A DNA stretch of 64,000 nt. It comes from Antedon mediterranea. Taxonomy: Eukaryota; Echinodermata; Crinoidea; Comatulida; Antedonidae. This document shows positions 27,101-42,100 of the stretch, in pieces. The stretch is from assembly GCF_964355755.1 (NCBI RefSeq), contig NC_092678.1, positions 5,984,922 through 6,048,921 of the forward strand, written 5' to 3'. The notes under the pieces are model-generated. The model had not been told where the DNA came from and searched no databases. It saw nothing but the letters and a program-made list of their open reading frames with translations. Made by a program: the position numbers and the translations under genes. The stretch's first letter is position 1; every line of letters starts with the position of its first letter.

Positions 27101-30100
27101 AGCTGTTGACTTTGACCATTAACAATCTGTGGACACCGGGCTGCCGAGGTCACCTTTACAAAAGATAAAACGAAGAAAAAAAAGAGAAATGTTGTTAATG
27201 AAACATACTTTTAATTTGCGACACTTATCAAACAAACACATTTACCCAGGAGTTCATTTAATACATTAGATCTAGGGTCAATTGCGGACATGACACTACC
27301 ATCTTAAGTTTTACCAATTTTAATATTGTTTGTTACTTCTTTGCTACACAAGAACACAACAAAAAAATCAGAATGCAGAAACATCATTTCTTAACAATTC
27401 CGTTCTTGGTTCTCTAGGGCCAGCAGCAAGGAACCTTCTTCAAATTTTGGAACAAAGAATTTATGATCCATGCTATTTATTAATTTATTATTTGGTGGCA
27501 TTCAATGTTTGTAAATGGCTGGCTAGATCCGAGGATGTTCTGGCTCTCTAGTGCCAACAGCCTGTTCAGAGTGCTTAAAAACATCATACAGATCGAAAAA
27601 AGTGATGTAGAGCAGCAATTGACATGGGCAAGATATATTTACAGCTTTGTCTACACTATCAAACTTTATGAAACATAAAAATGCGATGTGCCATATATGA
27701 TATGGACATGTCATATCACTACCATATTTGAGCATACCACTACCATATTTGGGTACATCACATCTTTTTGTCAAACTAGTTTGATAGTGTAGACCTCGAG
27801 CTTAATGTGGCCTGATAAATGTTCATTCATATAAATTGCTTTAATGCTTATATTATCATCAGCTCCGCTGGGAAATTTAAACTTTCCAATTGAAGTACAT
27901 AAAATATAAATGACTATCAAATTTTTTTAGACAGATATGATGAAAAACTATAAATGTTCATAATTATAGTTCATCTTAAGCCATTTGTCTATTTTATAAT
28001 CAATAGATTATTTAAGAGAGAAAGGTCTCTGTGGTGTAATATATCAAGTCAGAATTAATACGATGTGAAAAATTCTTTATTAGAAAAAATTCCAGCTGTT
28101 TGTTTAAGAACATTGTAACATACGTTTTGTGTAAAATAAAAGTCAAGAAAAGGACACATAAATTATTTGTCAAAGTTCTATGTAAAAATATTCGTATCAC
28201 CTGCTTGTGGAAAAAATGTATCTTAAATATATATAGTAGTCGGTACAGTAAAATATAACGTGACTAAAATTTTAAGAACTTGTTTCTCCTTTATAAAATA
28301 TTTAAAAATGTGATATCCTTTGCCATTTCATTGGTTAATTAAGCATCACATGCCGTTCGGTATTAGTTCTATCTAACAGAAAAGTGATATCTTATGGTGA
28401 TAATTAATTGTTCTAATGCATGTTTAATTTGAGAATTTCCTGCCATGCATTAAAAAATTAACCTATAGTACGAGTGTTCTACTACGCGTTTAAAATTGAA
28501 GAAATTCTTAGCCTCGAAAATGATTCAAAATACTAAAAACGATACACAGTGCTCTAAACAACATTTTTTAAACGATATATGGCGTCTTAAATAATAACGC
28601 CTAGTTGACTCTCAAGTAGTTTAACATATAGTATTTCTATGGATATATCCCATATTATGTCATTCTACAAACTGTTATAATCTAGTAGAGTTTTTCAGCT
28701 TATAATACTAAACAGGAACAATATTCATTGTTTTAACGCTACTTGTACTTTCAAGTACCAATAGAATATATACAACAATTTCCTATTGCATCTATTCCGA
28801 CAACCAGTTAAGCTCTGTCTACACTATCAAACTAGTGTGATGTGCCCAAATACGGTAGTGAAATGCCCAAATATGGTAGTGATATGACATTATCATGTCC
28901 ATATATGGGCACATCACATAATGTTTGAGAGTGTATCTTACGTTTTCTCCTTGCAGAACTATAGATTGGTCTTTACACTCTGTTTGGTCTATTGTACACA
29001 AGTTGCTGAGTACACACCAGTCACAACCCCATCCACTTTCAACACAACTAGAACATCTGTTGGAGAAAAAAAGAAATTAAATTTAGTTAATAATAATATC
29101 CTGTATTAGTGCTAAATGTTGTGAAACCTCTAACCCCGGTCATTTTTGGATCAAACACGTATGGAAACATACTCCGATAAATGAAGTTAGTAAATAACTT
29201 TTTTTGTAATTTATTCTTTGTTTTGATGATCATTTTATGATGATGATAGACAAATAAAGCATTTCAGTATACAAAGAGGCATTGATCAAAATAAAAATTT
29301 AACACTACATTCAGACTTATATTGTTAGGGTTTCTTATCTAAAGCCAAGTGTATGACAATCCAATGTAAGTCAGGGTGTTCAGACACTAATGATTAAATT
29401 TCCTAATGCCTAGCATTGTAACACATCACTGATCAGGGTTGTTTATTTGCCAGTGTCAACATTAAGTAGGATTTTGGTAACGGACCTCTTGCTGCTAATA
29501 CATAATATAATCTTCTGTTGCGTAAATCTTTTATGCTCCTAATCCACAAGTGTATGTCGCGTATGGTAAATAGCGCTAAATTTAAACTTTATCTAAATTT
29601 GAGGTGCGAGGCATAAAGGAAATCTTCCGCTAATCCGCAGCCTAGTTCAGAAATAACGATGTGTGTGACATTAGACTAACTAGTTTAAAAACAACAACAT
29701 TGACTAAAATAAATAATATTTTATAAACAGTTTGTAATGCCGATTTAGAATATCATGGTTTGTAACATTAACATCAAATTATTCTAGTTGGCCTTTGAAA
29801 AAATAGAAATTAAACCATAGAGATATTATAGTTCACTATAATATCTCTATGATTAAACCCGTCACCAAATACTCTATATATGTCTGTATGATTATACATA
29901 GAAATTAAATTTCCCTGACTATAGATTCAAAAAGTCAAAGTTCATAAATGCCAATCATATAATTCATAGACAGTCAAAATACAAACACAATTACAACAAA
30001 AACACATTAGGAAACAAATAAACACCACAAAAATAATATCTCTCAGCAATGCCTCTTTCACTGTATTAATGAAGTGTCTAATGGCATTACACGGTTGACT

Positions 30101-33100
30101 GAACACAGTGCAATAGCAGCATAGTACTTGTATATTATTATTATGGTGCACACATTGATAGGACGTGTGATACACTACTTTGTCTAGAATGATTAATGTC
30201 ATGTTTAGTTGCAAACTTTAGGAATCATCAGAATTGTCTAAGGGCATTTTGATTAAAACTCTGGCGTTGGACAAAGACGAACGCAGGGGTGTACTTGAAT
30301 AGTAAACGTCCTTTATTTTTCATACTAGTAATTTTTCATTTTATTAAATAATTGGGTTTCAAACTAAGACTTCTTCCAAGTCTTTTTTGAAATATTTTAA
30401 TTATACTGGGCGACCTCTTCAGTCAAACACTGGTCTTCCAGAGGGCCCAGTTATAATCAGTGGCTGTGATGTACTAATTCACCGGGGTAACCCCTACTCC
30501 CCTCGAAAGATGTACTAGGTTCTTTAAAGTGCACATGAGCCAGATGTGTAAACTGGACCTACGGTTTATAGTCCTTATCCGAGAACACTTGTTCTACCAC
30601 CAGAACCATGGAGCGAGTGAGCCTCGAACCCTTGCCGATGTTTGGCTACTGTATGTAATTACGGTCCCACTGTCTTAAACCGCTCGGCCACTCACTTACT
30701 ACTTGACCTGTGAACCAAACCCTGCTCCTCTTTGCAGACAACCCCTTTGAAACATAGTAGTACATTCCTTTTAACCCTTGTAAAAAGCATCTTGATTGAT
30801 TACAGCAGGTTTGATCTGCATATTTTAGGTCCCACCAAAAAACAACATGCAATATCTGTTCAGTAGATATCAGGGATGATGTCAACATGATTCCACTTCT
30901 GCAGTTACTCTTTAACCTGTTAATGTAATCATTTATTCTTAGCAAGCTTTTTCTGGGTAATCACACACACACACACACACTGCTTTATTGCAGTGACTGC
31001 CTCATAAACGTCTTCATCTTCATCCGGCTCCTTTGTTTGGTCACCTAGGTAGGGGTCTGGAACCGCGACAAAATGGTGACCTTCCAAAGACATTGCGTAT
31101 TATTATCATATATTATTATTATTATTATGACAGACGATGACCTCAGATCCAAAGTATAACTAACTAAAATTAAGAAACTTCTCTACTAAGGATGAGTTCT
31201 GTTGGGTTCCGTTATTTGTTAAAATATTTTTATACAATAATTTATAATCATCTGCTATTAGGTCCTCTGCTTGTGATGAACACTACGTATAAGTATTTGC
31301 TGCAGTTACTGCAGTAGAATAATTTTAACATTATCCCCAATGAAATTGTATACTAGCCTAAGTGTAACTCCATTTTGTATTAAAAACAGTATAATATACC
31401 CAATCAAACAAATACACTGAAACTAGATTATAAAATATTATTTGAAGAATTCCTCCGATAGTGACTAGACAATAGCAAGGTATGCGCAGTACCCTGGACT
31501 TTGCAGACTTTTAATACGCATTCCTTTGTGCAACGAATCTCTTTCAATATCATTTATCATTGTATAAATATTGGGCACCTGGCAATCAACAGGTATTTAT
31601 AATCAACCCTTATGTTGCTTATGTTAGTCAACAATAGATTTTAAGCGGAACTTGTAGTTAATATCAACATTGGATGTCTGTAGTGATTGACGACAAAGGG
31701 TGTGATTACAAGATAAACACTTGCTCATCATCAAGAAAAATAATGTTAGGACTATAAGCATATCATATTTGAACATCCTTTACTTAATAGTGAATGCTGG
31801 AAACCTAGATAAACTGGTATATATTCCAATTGTAAAAAGGCGTTTTGTTTTTAAACTTTCTTTTATCAAGAAACGTCCGGGTTTTAATCAGATTAATCAA
31901 CACACGCTTGCTAAAAAGACGTGTGTTAAATAGAGCATATTTTACCATACTATTCATTATTTAATAGTGAACGTTTAAAATATAGACTAGCTTCCCACCA
32001 ATTCCCTGGTCTATATTCAAATTGAAAAAAGGCGTTTTTTGTTTTTAACCTTCCTTTATCAGGACACGTCCGGGTTTTAAACGGATCAAACACACGCTTG
32101 CTAAAAATAACAACGTAGTGAACTATGCTGACTTAAAACTAAGTAGAGAACGTATATGCAGTAAGCTTATCTTTCTGTCTAGGAAATTCCTTGTAATAAC
32201 AAAGAGGAAGAAATGATGACGGTGGTACATTGGGATGTTCCCACATGAGGGCTTGGTTGTGGACCGCTTCATTATGAGTGAGTGAGTGGCCGAGCGGTTA
32301 AGACAGTGGCACCGTAATTACGTAGCCATAACATCGGCAGGGGTTCGAGGCTCACTCACTCCATGGTTCTGGTGGTAGAACGAGTCTTCTCGGATAAGGA
32401 CTATAAACCGTAGGTCCAGTGTACACATCTAGCTCGTGTGCACTTTAAAGAACCTAGTACATCTTTCGATACGAGTAGGGGGTTACCCCGGTGTATTAGT
32501 ACATCACAGCCACTGATCACCAACTGGGCCCTCTGGGAGACCAGTCTTTGACTGAAGAGGTTACCCAGTATAAATATAAATTTCAATCAATCAATTTCAA
32601 TGATACAGGGGTGCTCTAGGAACTTTTTGTTTATCTAAGCCCTCCCTCTGGAGAGCATGGACTATTGTCAGTTTATCCAAGTATTGGCAATCCAAAAAAT
32701 ATACACAAATATTTCCCTGTCTGTTTCAAGAAAAAGTGTTCCCTTAATAGGGATGTCCCTTGAATAGGTGTTCTACTGTATTAACATTGCCACAAAAAAA
32801 AAGATGTTAATGTTGCTAACAATAAAACCTTTCAATTCAGAGTGTTTAATCTCAACAAATTTATTCAAACTAAACAATCACCTAATTATTATATTTTTAA
32901 TAAATTATATTTGATATAATTTGATAAGTCATAAATACATAATCAGATTATTATTATCATTATTGAATCACTTTCATATTGCTTTTAAAATATCATGATT
33001 AACTCTGATTTGTGTTGGCTTCACGTTATATTAAATCAATATTTTAAGAATCCAATATCATTGTTTGAAATGATATCACAATTAATAGTTAATTGAACTC

Positions 33101-36100
33101 TTCCATACTGTTTAAATCATGTTCACAGTCTAATAATAAAGCTAGTCATAGGATAGTGATGAGAATATGTGTCGCAAAGACATATTCCAATCTGGTGTAT
33201 AGTAGTTAAGCTAGTCATAGGATAGTGATGAGAATATATTCAAATCTGGTGTATAATAGAGTTGTTTATGGAATTGAAAATTGTGTATATTGTTTTTGCT
33301 TTATATATTTTAGATGTTATACAGTAATGTATGAGCAGCGTATTATTTATAGCTTTCATTTAAAAGAAAATAAAGTAGTCATTAAAACATCAAAAAAGAA
33401 ACAGAACGTTTCACATGCGGACATACACATGTTTGCTCAAAAACGTACAGAGTGGCGAACACAAGTGAGACGGGCAATGTCTAATGACGACTAGCATTTG
33501 ATGATTTTTTTTTTATACGAAAAACAATTCTGCAATGGCGGTTCATAGATACTACAATAAGCATTTAACATTTCAATTATGACTTCAGATTTATTTGCTG
33601 TCGTCCACAAAAATGTTGCCTTTGGTGGCGACATTTAATTTTGCTTTTTTTTTCAGCCGTGCGCCAAGTTAACAAAATTTTAAATAATCTACATTGCAAA
33701 TAATAACGTATCTAACGTAATGAATTATCTACAGTACAGTTAGTTACAGATAGTTAATATAAAACCAGATGAAAACATTTTTTGAAAAATACATCAAATT
33801 TATTTATAAGTTGGAGTATTTTGCAGGAAAATTGTAAAATAAGAATATCAGGTTAAATTTGAATATAAAGTTATATTAGTAAAAATCGGGTGAAAATCGC
33901 ATTATATCGGGAGCACTGAAGATTGGTTTTAAAATCTCCGTATATAAAATCAATCAACTATCACTAAAACCCGCTTCATATTTGTATGTCAAAAGTTAAT
34001 ACATTTCATCCCAATATTTTGCAGTAAATTCACCCATACTATTATCATATAATAGCCATTTGAACGACAGTACGCATTAAGACTTTATTCTCTGTTATTC
34101 TTAATGCCCATTAAAAACTTAATTATCCCCGAGCTATATATCCACTGGTTAGTTAATATGCTGCGTATAGTAACATATCTGTATTTTTAATATACCCAAA
34201 GGGGTATTATAATATAAGCATTAGTCTATTACTATAGCATCAACTAATGGGAAATTTAAAAACGCAGGTTTCCCTCTAATAAAAGACCACTTGGAGACCA
34301 GTATGAGTCACCTTGGAACAAGAACTACTTCTTTGATTTTAAATACAGATCGTAAAAGTTGCAATCAATTTAATATTATAGGATAGACCTACAAAATTTG
34401 ATATTTTAGATTCAAATGCTAAAAGAACCATGTCAAAATTATTCTACTGCAGTTACTGCAGTAAAACTACATTATGTTTATTTTTTAATAACCTGAATGC
34501 AATTATTTAACAAGTTTTTTTTTTTAAGTAATCATAAACACTGTTTATTATAGTGATTGACTCATAAACTAAAATCGTATGTTATTACAGAAAAAATCGT
34601 AGTACTGCAGTAACTGCAGTAGAATAAATTGACATGATTCTTTAGCATAATAATGCATGGCTAAAAAAGACTAACCAGTCAGAGAAGCATATGTAGTAAC
34701 AATTCAAATTTAACGACTTCAATTACAAAAACACACAAATTTAGGCCGACAAAACAATTTTTTTACTTTCGCTTTTATCACAACTCTAAATTTCGGTGCA
34801 AGCTAATTTCGCCGCATGCGGTAATGTTCTCTAAATTTACTCTCGTATTGAGTGAATTACAATGTAATGAAACTATATATGTGTATTCCAATTTAATGAC
34901 TATATCTAGCCAGTGTTATTGCTATCATTTTAGCATACCAATAGTTATTACGTATAACATCAGTAATGTCAATTAAATAGCTAAAATTAACATTTGTTGA
35001 AAGATTCGAATGTTATTGATGTGCAGTGCTTGGAAAGAGATAATAATATTGTATGTGTCTATAGTGTTACCTTTCTATATGCAGGATTCTCCATTTTGGA
35101 AAGTAACATATAAAATATTTAATAAATCTGATCAAAAAAACATATTTCTAAATATAATCATAATGTGCCATTAGTTAAATATTTATTTGTTAAATGAAAT
35201 ATCTGGAACATTATGAATTCTTTATGATTATATTTATATCTAACATTAGCAAATGATATGTAATGCAGCTGTTTATATATATGTCTTTTTTTCTGTTTAG
35301 CGGTTGGTATAAGACAAGTTCTTTTCCTTGAAACCGCTTCTATTATTGTTACCATTTAACTTATTGTAAATGTATGCTTCTTTTTTTTCCCTTGAACTGT
35401 TTAAATAAATTTTTGTATTTGTTCCTCTTCATTCCAATAAAAAGAATTATTGGGACCCAACAAAGTGTCGTTTTAATCGGGATGTTCCTTATATAGGTTG
35501 ATCATAGATTTAAATAGCAACAAAGAATCAGTAACAATGTACTATGAGGCTCTTTAATTGCCATACCAAAAATAACAGAAACAATAAGACGACTGGCATT
35601 TGCTGGACACTTTCTTCACAATAAAAAAGAAATTATTTCAGATGTTCTGCTGTGGCAGCCAAAACATGGGCTTGCAAAACAACTCACATACATTGATGTA
35701 CTAGAGATGGATACTGGTATGCAGAGAGATGAAATGGCTGTCACAATGGCAGAAAGCAAATTTATGGATGAATCTAGTCATATCCCGGACTAAAATAAGT
35801 ATAGTTTTAATTTTGTACCTTATCGGAAAGTATCTCAAACGGGTTTTACTGTACTAAGTAGCTCTTCACCAAAAGTATTTCCCCACTTGAACCTAGCCTA
35901 GTGATCCAGGGGTCATGGGTTCGAATCCCACCTGAGAAGCAACAAAGTACCACACCATTTTTTCAAATGGAATCTTTACTAGTAGAAAACTATATACTAG
36001 ATCACTACTGTAAAATCTTCAAGCTGTGTATTTTGATAAGTAATCGACACTGGCATTATCTCAAACGAAATCTAAATTTAATGATTAGTCCATTTTAAAC

Positions 36101-39100
36101 TACAACGCAGAAATAGTTCAGAAGCAAATTGTATATTCATTACGCGTGTCAACTTCGTTGTCATATATAATTTCTCGAACCTTCTATAAGAAGTAAAATT
36201 CATCGACAGTTTGTTTCCATTTATTTCGAAAGCTCTCAGAAGGTGACAAAAGTTGTAAACATCAAAGTAGCATTTCAGTGAAGGTGACGCGTGACTCACA
36301 AAGTTTTGCATTGGACCTTTTGCTATTAAGTGATATTTTTGGTAACTTTTATATTATGAGATGACACATGACAACAAATTAAACTAGGCCTCACATTTTC
36401 CATGGTTCTTTCCCGATCATTCCTTCCCGATCATTCCTTCTTTAAATTACTGTAACAACATTTTTTAACCGCAATGACAATTTTTAACCTGTAATTTTAT
36501 CTCTTGACATTTCTTTACCTGTAATGACATTTTTCTGACCTGTAATGACATTTTGTTATTTCTTACATTTTTTGACCTGTAATGACATTTGTTGACCTGT
36601 AATGACATTTGTTTGACCTTTAATGACATTTATTTGACTTTTATTACTATTTTTTTATTTGTAATGACATTTTTATAACTTCTAATAACATTTCTTTGAG
36701 CTGTAAAATGACAATTTTTTACCTGTAATGACATTTTTTGATCTGTAATGTTTGTTGTTCTTTTCTTAGTTGAATGACGTTACTCTTTTCTTAGTTTATA
36801 TTTTACTGTGCTATTCTCAATAACTTCCACAATAACAAAAGGAAAACATTAATAAATCTTTATTTTTATTGGAACACTTCCATTTAATGGTCAGTTACAG
36901 GATAACAGCCAGACCAATCAATTTCATCAAGTCTCATCATCAAAGTTCTTATGAAACATTATATGATGTTTAATGACAAATAATATTTTACAATTTCTAA
37001 TAACTATGATATGTGTATTGTATGTATGTAAAATGTTTCAACATTTTGAGTTTTGTATTTGTCTATTATTTTTTTATGGCCTGTCATGACCTTGACAAAA
37101 AGACAATTTTTGCATGATTTTTTTTATTAATGTTTATTGTGTATTTTTATGTATTTGTTTTGTTTTAATATATTTAGGTAAATTGATAACCATAAGCAAA
37201 TTCATGACAAAAAAAAATGTGTTTTTTTTAATGATTTTATGTGTACTGTGTTTATTTTTTCATCTTCATTAATGGTCACAACCTTGAAAAAAGAAAACAC
37301 CTTTGGTGATCAAGATTTAAAAAATGATATATATATGTAAATATGTTTTTTTTTATATGTATCATTAATGACCTTGAGAAGTGTTCTGTGTTGAAATAAA
37401 GTTATTACTGTGACCTTTAAACCAGGTCAAACAAGGATTCGAACCAAGAACCCTGATGTGCTAATCTCCAATGCCAGTATAATCATATCCTATTATTATT
37501 ATTACCAAATGGCAAATAGGATACAATGTTCATTTCTAATTACTTAAGCCGGTACCAAATATGACTAATACTAATCATTTATTTCAAATTAGAGACATCT
37601 CTAATTAATGATATATCTAGAAGCTATCCATATTTTACCAAATTCTGCATATCAATGAAAAGCTATTATGTAAATGGTTATTTTATGAGGTAGGTTTCTC
37701 GATGGTAAACCTGTGATTAAAGATATTGAACAAGATGTAATTATTATACAAATCAACGTTACAACCCTTTCTTTTGGATACCTCTATTTTGGGGATACCT
37801 CTATTATTAAGGAGCCACTTTTCTCATGAAACAAAAACAGTAAAACCCCTATTAAATGGACACCTTTGGAAAAGTGCCCCTTTAATAGAGGTATCCCTTG
37901 ATTAGGAGGTAACATATATATATATATTACCCTTCATTTGTTTCACTAGAAAATGTCCCTTTATAATAAGGGTGTCCCCTGAATAGGCGTGTCCAAAAGG
38001 AGGGATTCTACTGCATATGAACACCATGGCCAACATTTACAGTGAGGGAGAACTTTGGTTCCCAAAGTCCTTAATATGAGTACTACTAGTTCTGTATCAG
38101 GGAACATTTTCGCCAGTGTAACGTAGCAAAAAGCTATACAAAACAACCTTATTGCTACACATTTTGAAAATTGTGTAGCAAAAAATACAATACAAAACTA
38201 TGTTTCTCGACTTAAAAATCAGTTTGATTAGCAATATTGCTAAACAAAATTTTTAAATGAAAATTTTCCCTGTGTATTTTAAAATATTATGCAGTACTTT
38301 CTATACATTAATTTAATGTAATATACCCCAAGTATTTAAATATAAAAAATATATTATATAATAGATTATAATCCCAGAACAAATTAAGGGTTTACGTAAA
38401 GTACATTGCATCCATAATGAAAAAAAAAACTGCATCAATGAATTATGACCTTTGAAATATTATTAAACATTCATTGTATTGCATATTTTTTCAAAGTACC
38501 AATTAATAAATATTTAGATATTAAAAAATTAATATAAAATGAATTATTCATGAAGTTAAATCAAGGTTTTCTTTGTCCCTAGTGCAATCATACTGAATTT
38601 TTCAGAGTACATTTCTGTTTTAACTCGGGATGGGATATTTATTTAATATCGTAGAAGGCCTATCTAAAGGGACCCATTTAGGACCCAGAAAAGTGTCCAT
38701 TTAATAGGGTGTCCGCTAAATGGGTGTGGGTCTCAATGTTAAAAAATATATTATCCAACAAATGAACAACTCAAATTAGTTATTTTTGTATGTGTTTAGG
38801 CCGAGGATTAACAATAGTAAATTAATCACGGTCTTATCAGATAGGTGGTATTCTCCCCCCCCCCCCTCCCCGATACAGCCTGTTTTGTGAACCAGATCAG
38901 ATGGTTACTTGTCTCGAATGATGAACTGGGTTCTTTAAAGTTAAAACTGTGTACACTGGACCTAATATCGAACCCATATCAACATTGTTGGCTCTTTAGG
39001 TACGGTAAACAGCGTCCTGCCTTAACAGCTCAGCCATTTGACTTGCAAAACAAATAAAATCAAAACAAATAAACTATTAATATATGAAAGTGAAACCAAA

Positions 39101-42100
39101 CATTAACACAATGTCTTTTATGACTATTTCCAAAAAAATGAAAGTACTGTAACCTATGACATCAGATGTGCATGGACCATTACAGTCAAAGTTTATTACT
39201 TTAAACATAAACAATATAACTAAAAAACAACAAGCATTGGGCAATATTCAAATGTCAAAAAGACTTCCATCCGGTTTCTGTAGATGCAGGTTTTAAATGG
39301 GAGGAAAAACAGTTGAACCATGAAAGAGACCTTCAGGACCCAAGAAGGTGTCCCTGTAGAGGTGTCCAAAGGGACGAGGTCTATATCTACTGTATGCTTT
39401 GTGAGAAAATAACTCAATTGTATAGAAATAAAAACGGGGAAAAATTCAATTAACCAGTTAAATGCTGCTTGTGCGTTGGAAAACCATTTAAACAGTTATC
39501 ACTGTGAAATTCATTTTTTGCTGAAATGAAAAATAATGGCTTGATTGACTGATGTTAAAAGTGTTCATTTTTTAAGCAATGTCTTTTTACAACCAATATA
39601 GTTCAACAATGTAAATATTTTGAGTTTTAAGAATAATATTTAGAAATCAAAAGGTACATACTGAACATAACATCAACTCTGTGGGTAGATCTCAACTGAT
39701 ATGAAATATTAAGCACACTCAAAATATAAATACAGGTATATAGAGCCGGAGGGCCTGTTTCTGCTGCATTAACGCTGAATAACCATTTATTTGAAAATAG
39801 ATAAAAATCTAAAATTTATATATCGTTTAAATCAGGTGGGCAACATTTATTGTTATTATTTCAAAATTCATAAATGGTTTCTTTTATTTCTTTAAATATA
39901 TCAGTACAGGGGAAAAACATATTTACCGGTAAGTAAATTTTTTCTGAAAAAATTCTTTAAAATAAAAATGTATTGCATTGGAAACTAGAAGGGCACTCAG
40001 GAGAGCGCAAACCTCTGCATAGCCATATGCAAATTTAATGACTTTAAAATCTTATGAAAATCGGGCAATAAATTTTAAAAAAATTCTGCTAACTAGAAAG
40101 AAACAAACACACGAGATTAACCACATAACCTCTTTCTATTCTGGCAGAGGTCAATATTACAAGAACAAAAACAACTTTGTTTACCAGTGGCTTTAACATG
40201 TGATTTCATCACCAGAACATTTTACGTTTTTGTCATACAACTGTCTATTTAGTAAAAGTAACAGTTTTCCAAAAAACACAGTTGCCCGGAAATCTGTAAG
40301 ATGGCTACTGTTACACGAAAATTATGCCTTGACATCCATTAAAAGTATTGTATTTTGTAATTATTTCCTAAATATTTACTTTCTTTTAGTTTGTTTGGTC
40401 TCAACTTTCAGAATTACTAAACAAAAGACTGAAAACCATAGACCTAGTGTAAACAACGATTTGTATGGAAAAAGCTAATGCTCCCTTTAATAGGCTAAAG
40501 GTCAACTTGGGTATAACTAGTAGTAGTCTCTGTATTGCATTTTCAACTTAAGAAACATACATGTAAAGTTTGAGGTTGCTGCTGGCTTGAGATTTTCCAA
40601 TTATGTCCCTCCACCTCAACCCACAAAAATAATTTTTTTCGCGTTATATTGCGACAAAACGAATTCATTAACATTTTGCGTTGTTGTGGCCTATAGGATC
40701 GGCGATTCTTGGCATGATAAACAGAATTCCAGGTGTGTCAACAATATCTTGGATTCAAAATTTTGAGTGTCACGCCAGACTTGACATGTACGATAAAACA
40801 GTGACAAAGTATCAATATTGCACTTTTTCATTGTTCTGAACAAAACGATTCATAAGATTTTTAGCTACAGAATTGGCTAACTTAAAGCTCAGGTAGAGGC
40901 ATGAATTTTAAATATAATATTTGGTTAATTGTAAATAAATCAAATATTTGTAACAGAAATCAAGACGAAAAAACATCAATTTACCGTAATATGGTCAAAT
41001 ACAAAATTTGGCAAAATTCTTCCATAAAAACAAGGATAATTTTTTTTCAGTAGTTAGGTAGTTAACCTAATGTAATAACATGTCTGGTGACTCCCTAGAT
41101 GGTGAAAAAAGATGGTGGATATACAGTGGATAATTTTTGCTATAGCATGAAAATAAAAATCTGAAGTTGAATAAAAATATCAGAAATGTAATATTTAAGT
41201 TATATTACTTATATTTAATCATCTGATAACATTTTTTACCACACCGTTTATTTTTCATAGCTTTTTAAAACGCCTCTCTATTTACAAAATTTGTATACAA
41301 AAGAATATAAATTTTACTGTGTAATTTGAATTATCCCCCCACTGATAAGAAAGTGCTTATTTTCAACAAGCTCGTGTAACACAAATAAAATCCAAAAAAT
41401 TATGAAATATAGGGGAAACTATAGATCGATAATTATTGGAATGTATGATCAATAGAAATTTTTTGCCCGCACGTGGCCTTTAACAATCAAACAAACAAAC
41501 TCATAATTAAATTTTTTCAAAAAATAATTCTAGGAAATTTTGGTGATTCCCCGAAATGTTATATTTAGAAATGAGATAAATCATCAACAACACAAACAAC
41601 AAAAAGCTACGAAAACCCATAACTGTATTACATTCAACAAGTATGTTATCAAAGACCTTTCACACTTAACAATTCTTAGACGGTCCCTTTGTAAATTTCA
41701 AAGGTTAGATTGGAATGGCTTTTTTACTGTTAACTAGAACTGTTGAACTATAAAGATATAAAGCCATTTATTGTTATCTAAATTATAGTATGTGCACAGT
41801 AGAGCCTCTATTATGGGGACACCTTTAGGACCCAAAATGGTGTCCCTTACTTAATCATACTCAGTTGGGGATTAGGCACTATACGGACACACAGACAGTC
41901 TGGGTCTACATAAAGTTATTTATAAATGTTTTAAACTTTAATAAGATCTCCTCTCATTCTTTGTTCAAGCGGTAATAATATATCTGTATTATACCCAACA
42001 ACAGGGATAAGTACAGTACTTCTGAATATTTAATTATTCATATTGCAAGATAATTATATATTTACATATAAACTTTTTATGCAACACATAATTCTATCAT

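Noticed and set aside
32274-32350. Candidate tRNA-Ser/Leu gene
   Set aside because: tRNA-like head of a multi-copy SINE, followed by the conserved SINE body; arms do not pair fully.
35894-35945. Candidate functional tRNA gene
   Set aside because: Only a B-box/T-arm-like stretch is visible; no acceptor stem or A box.
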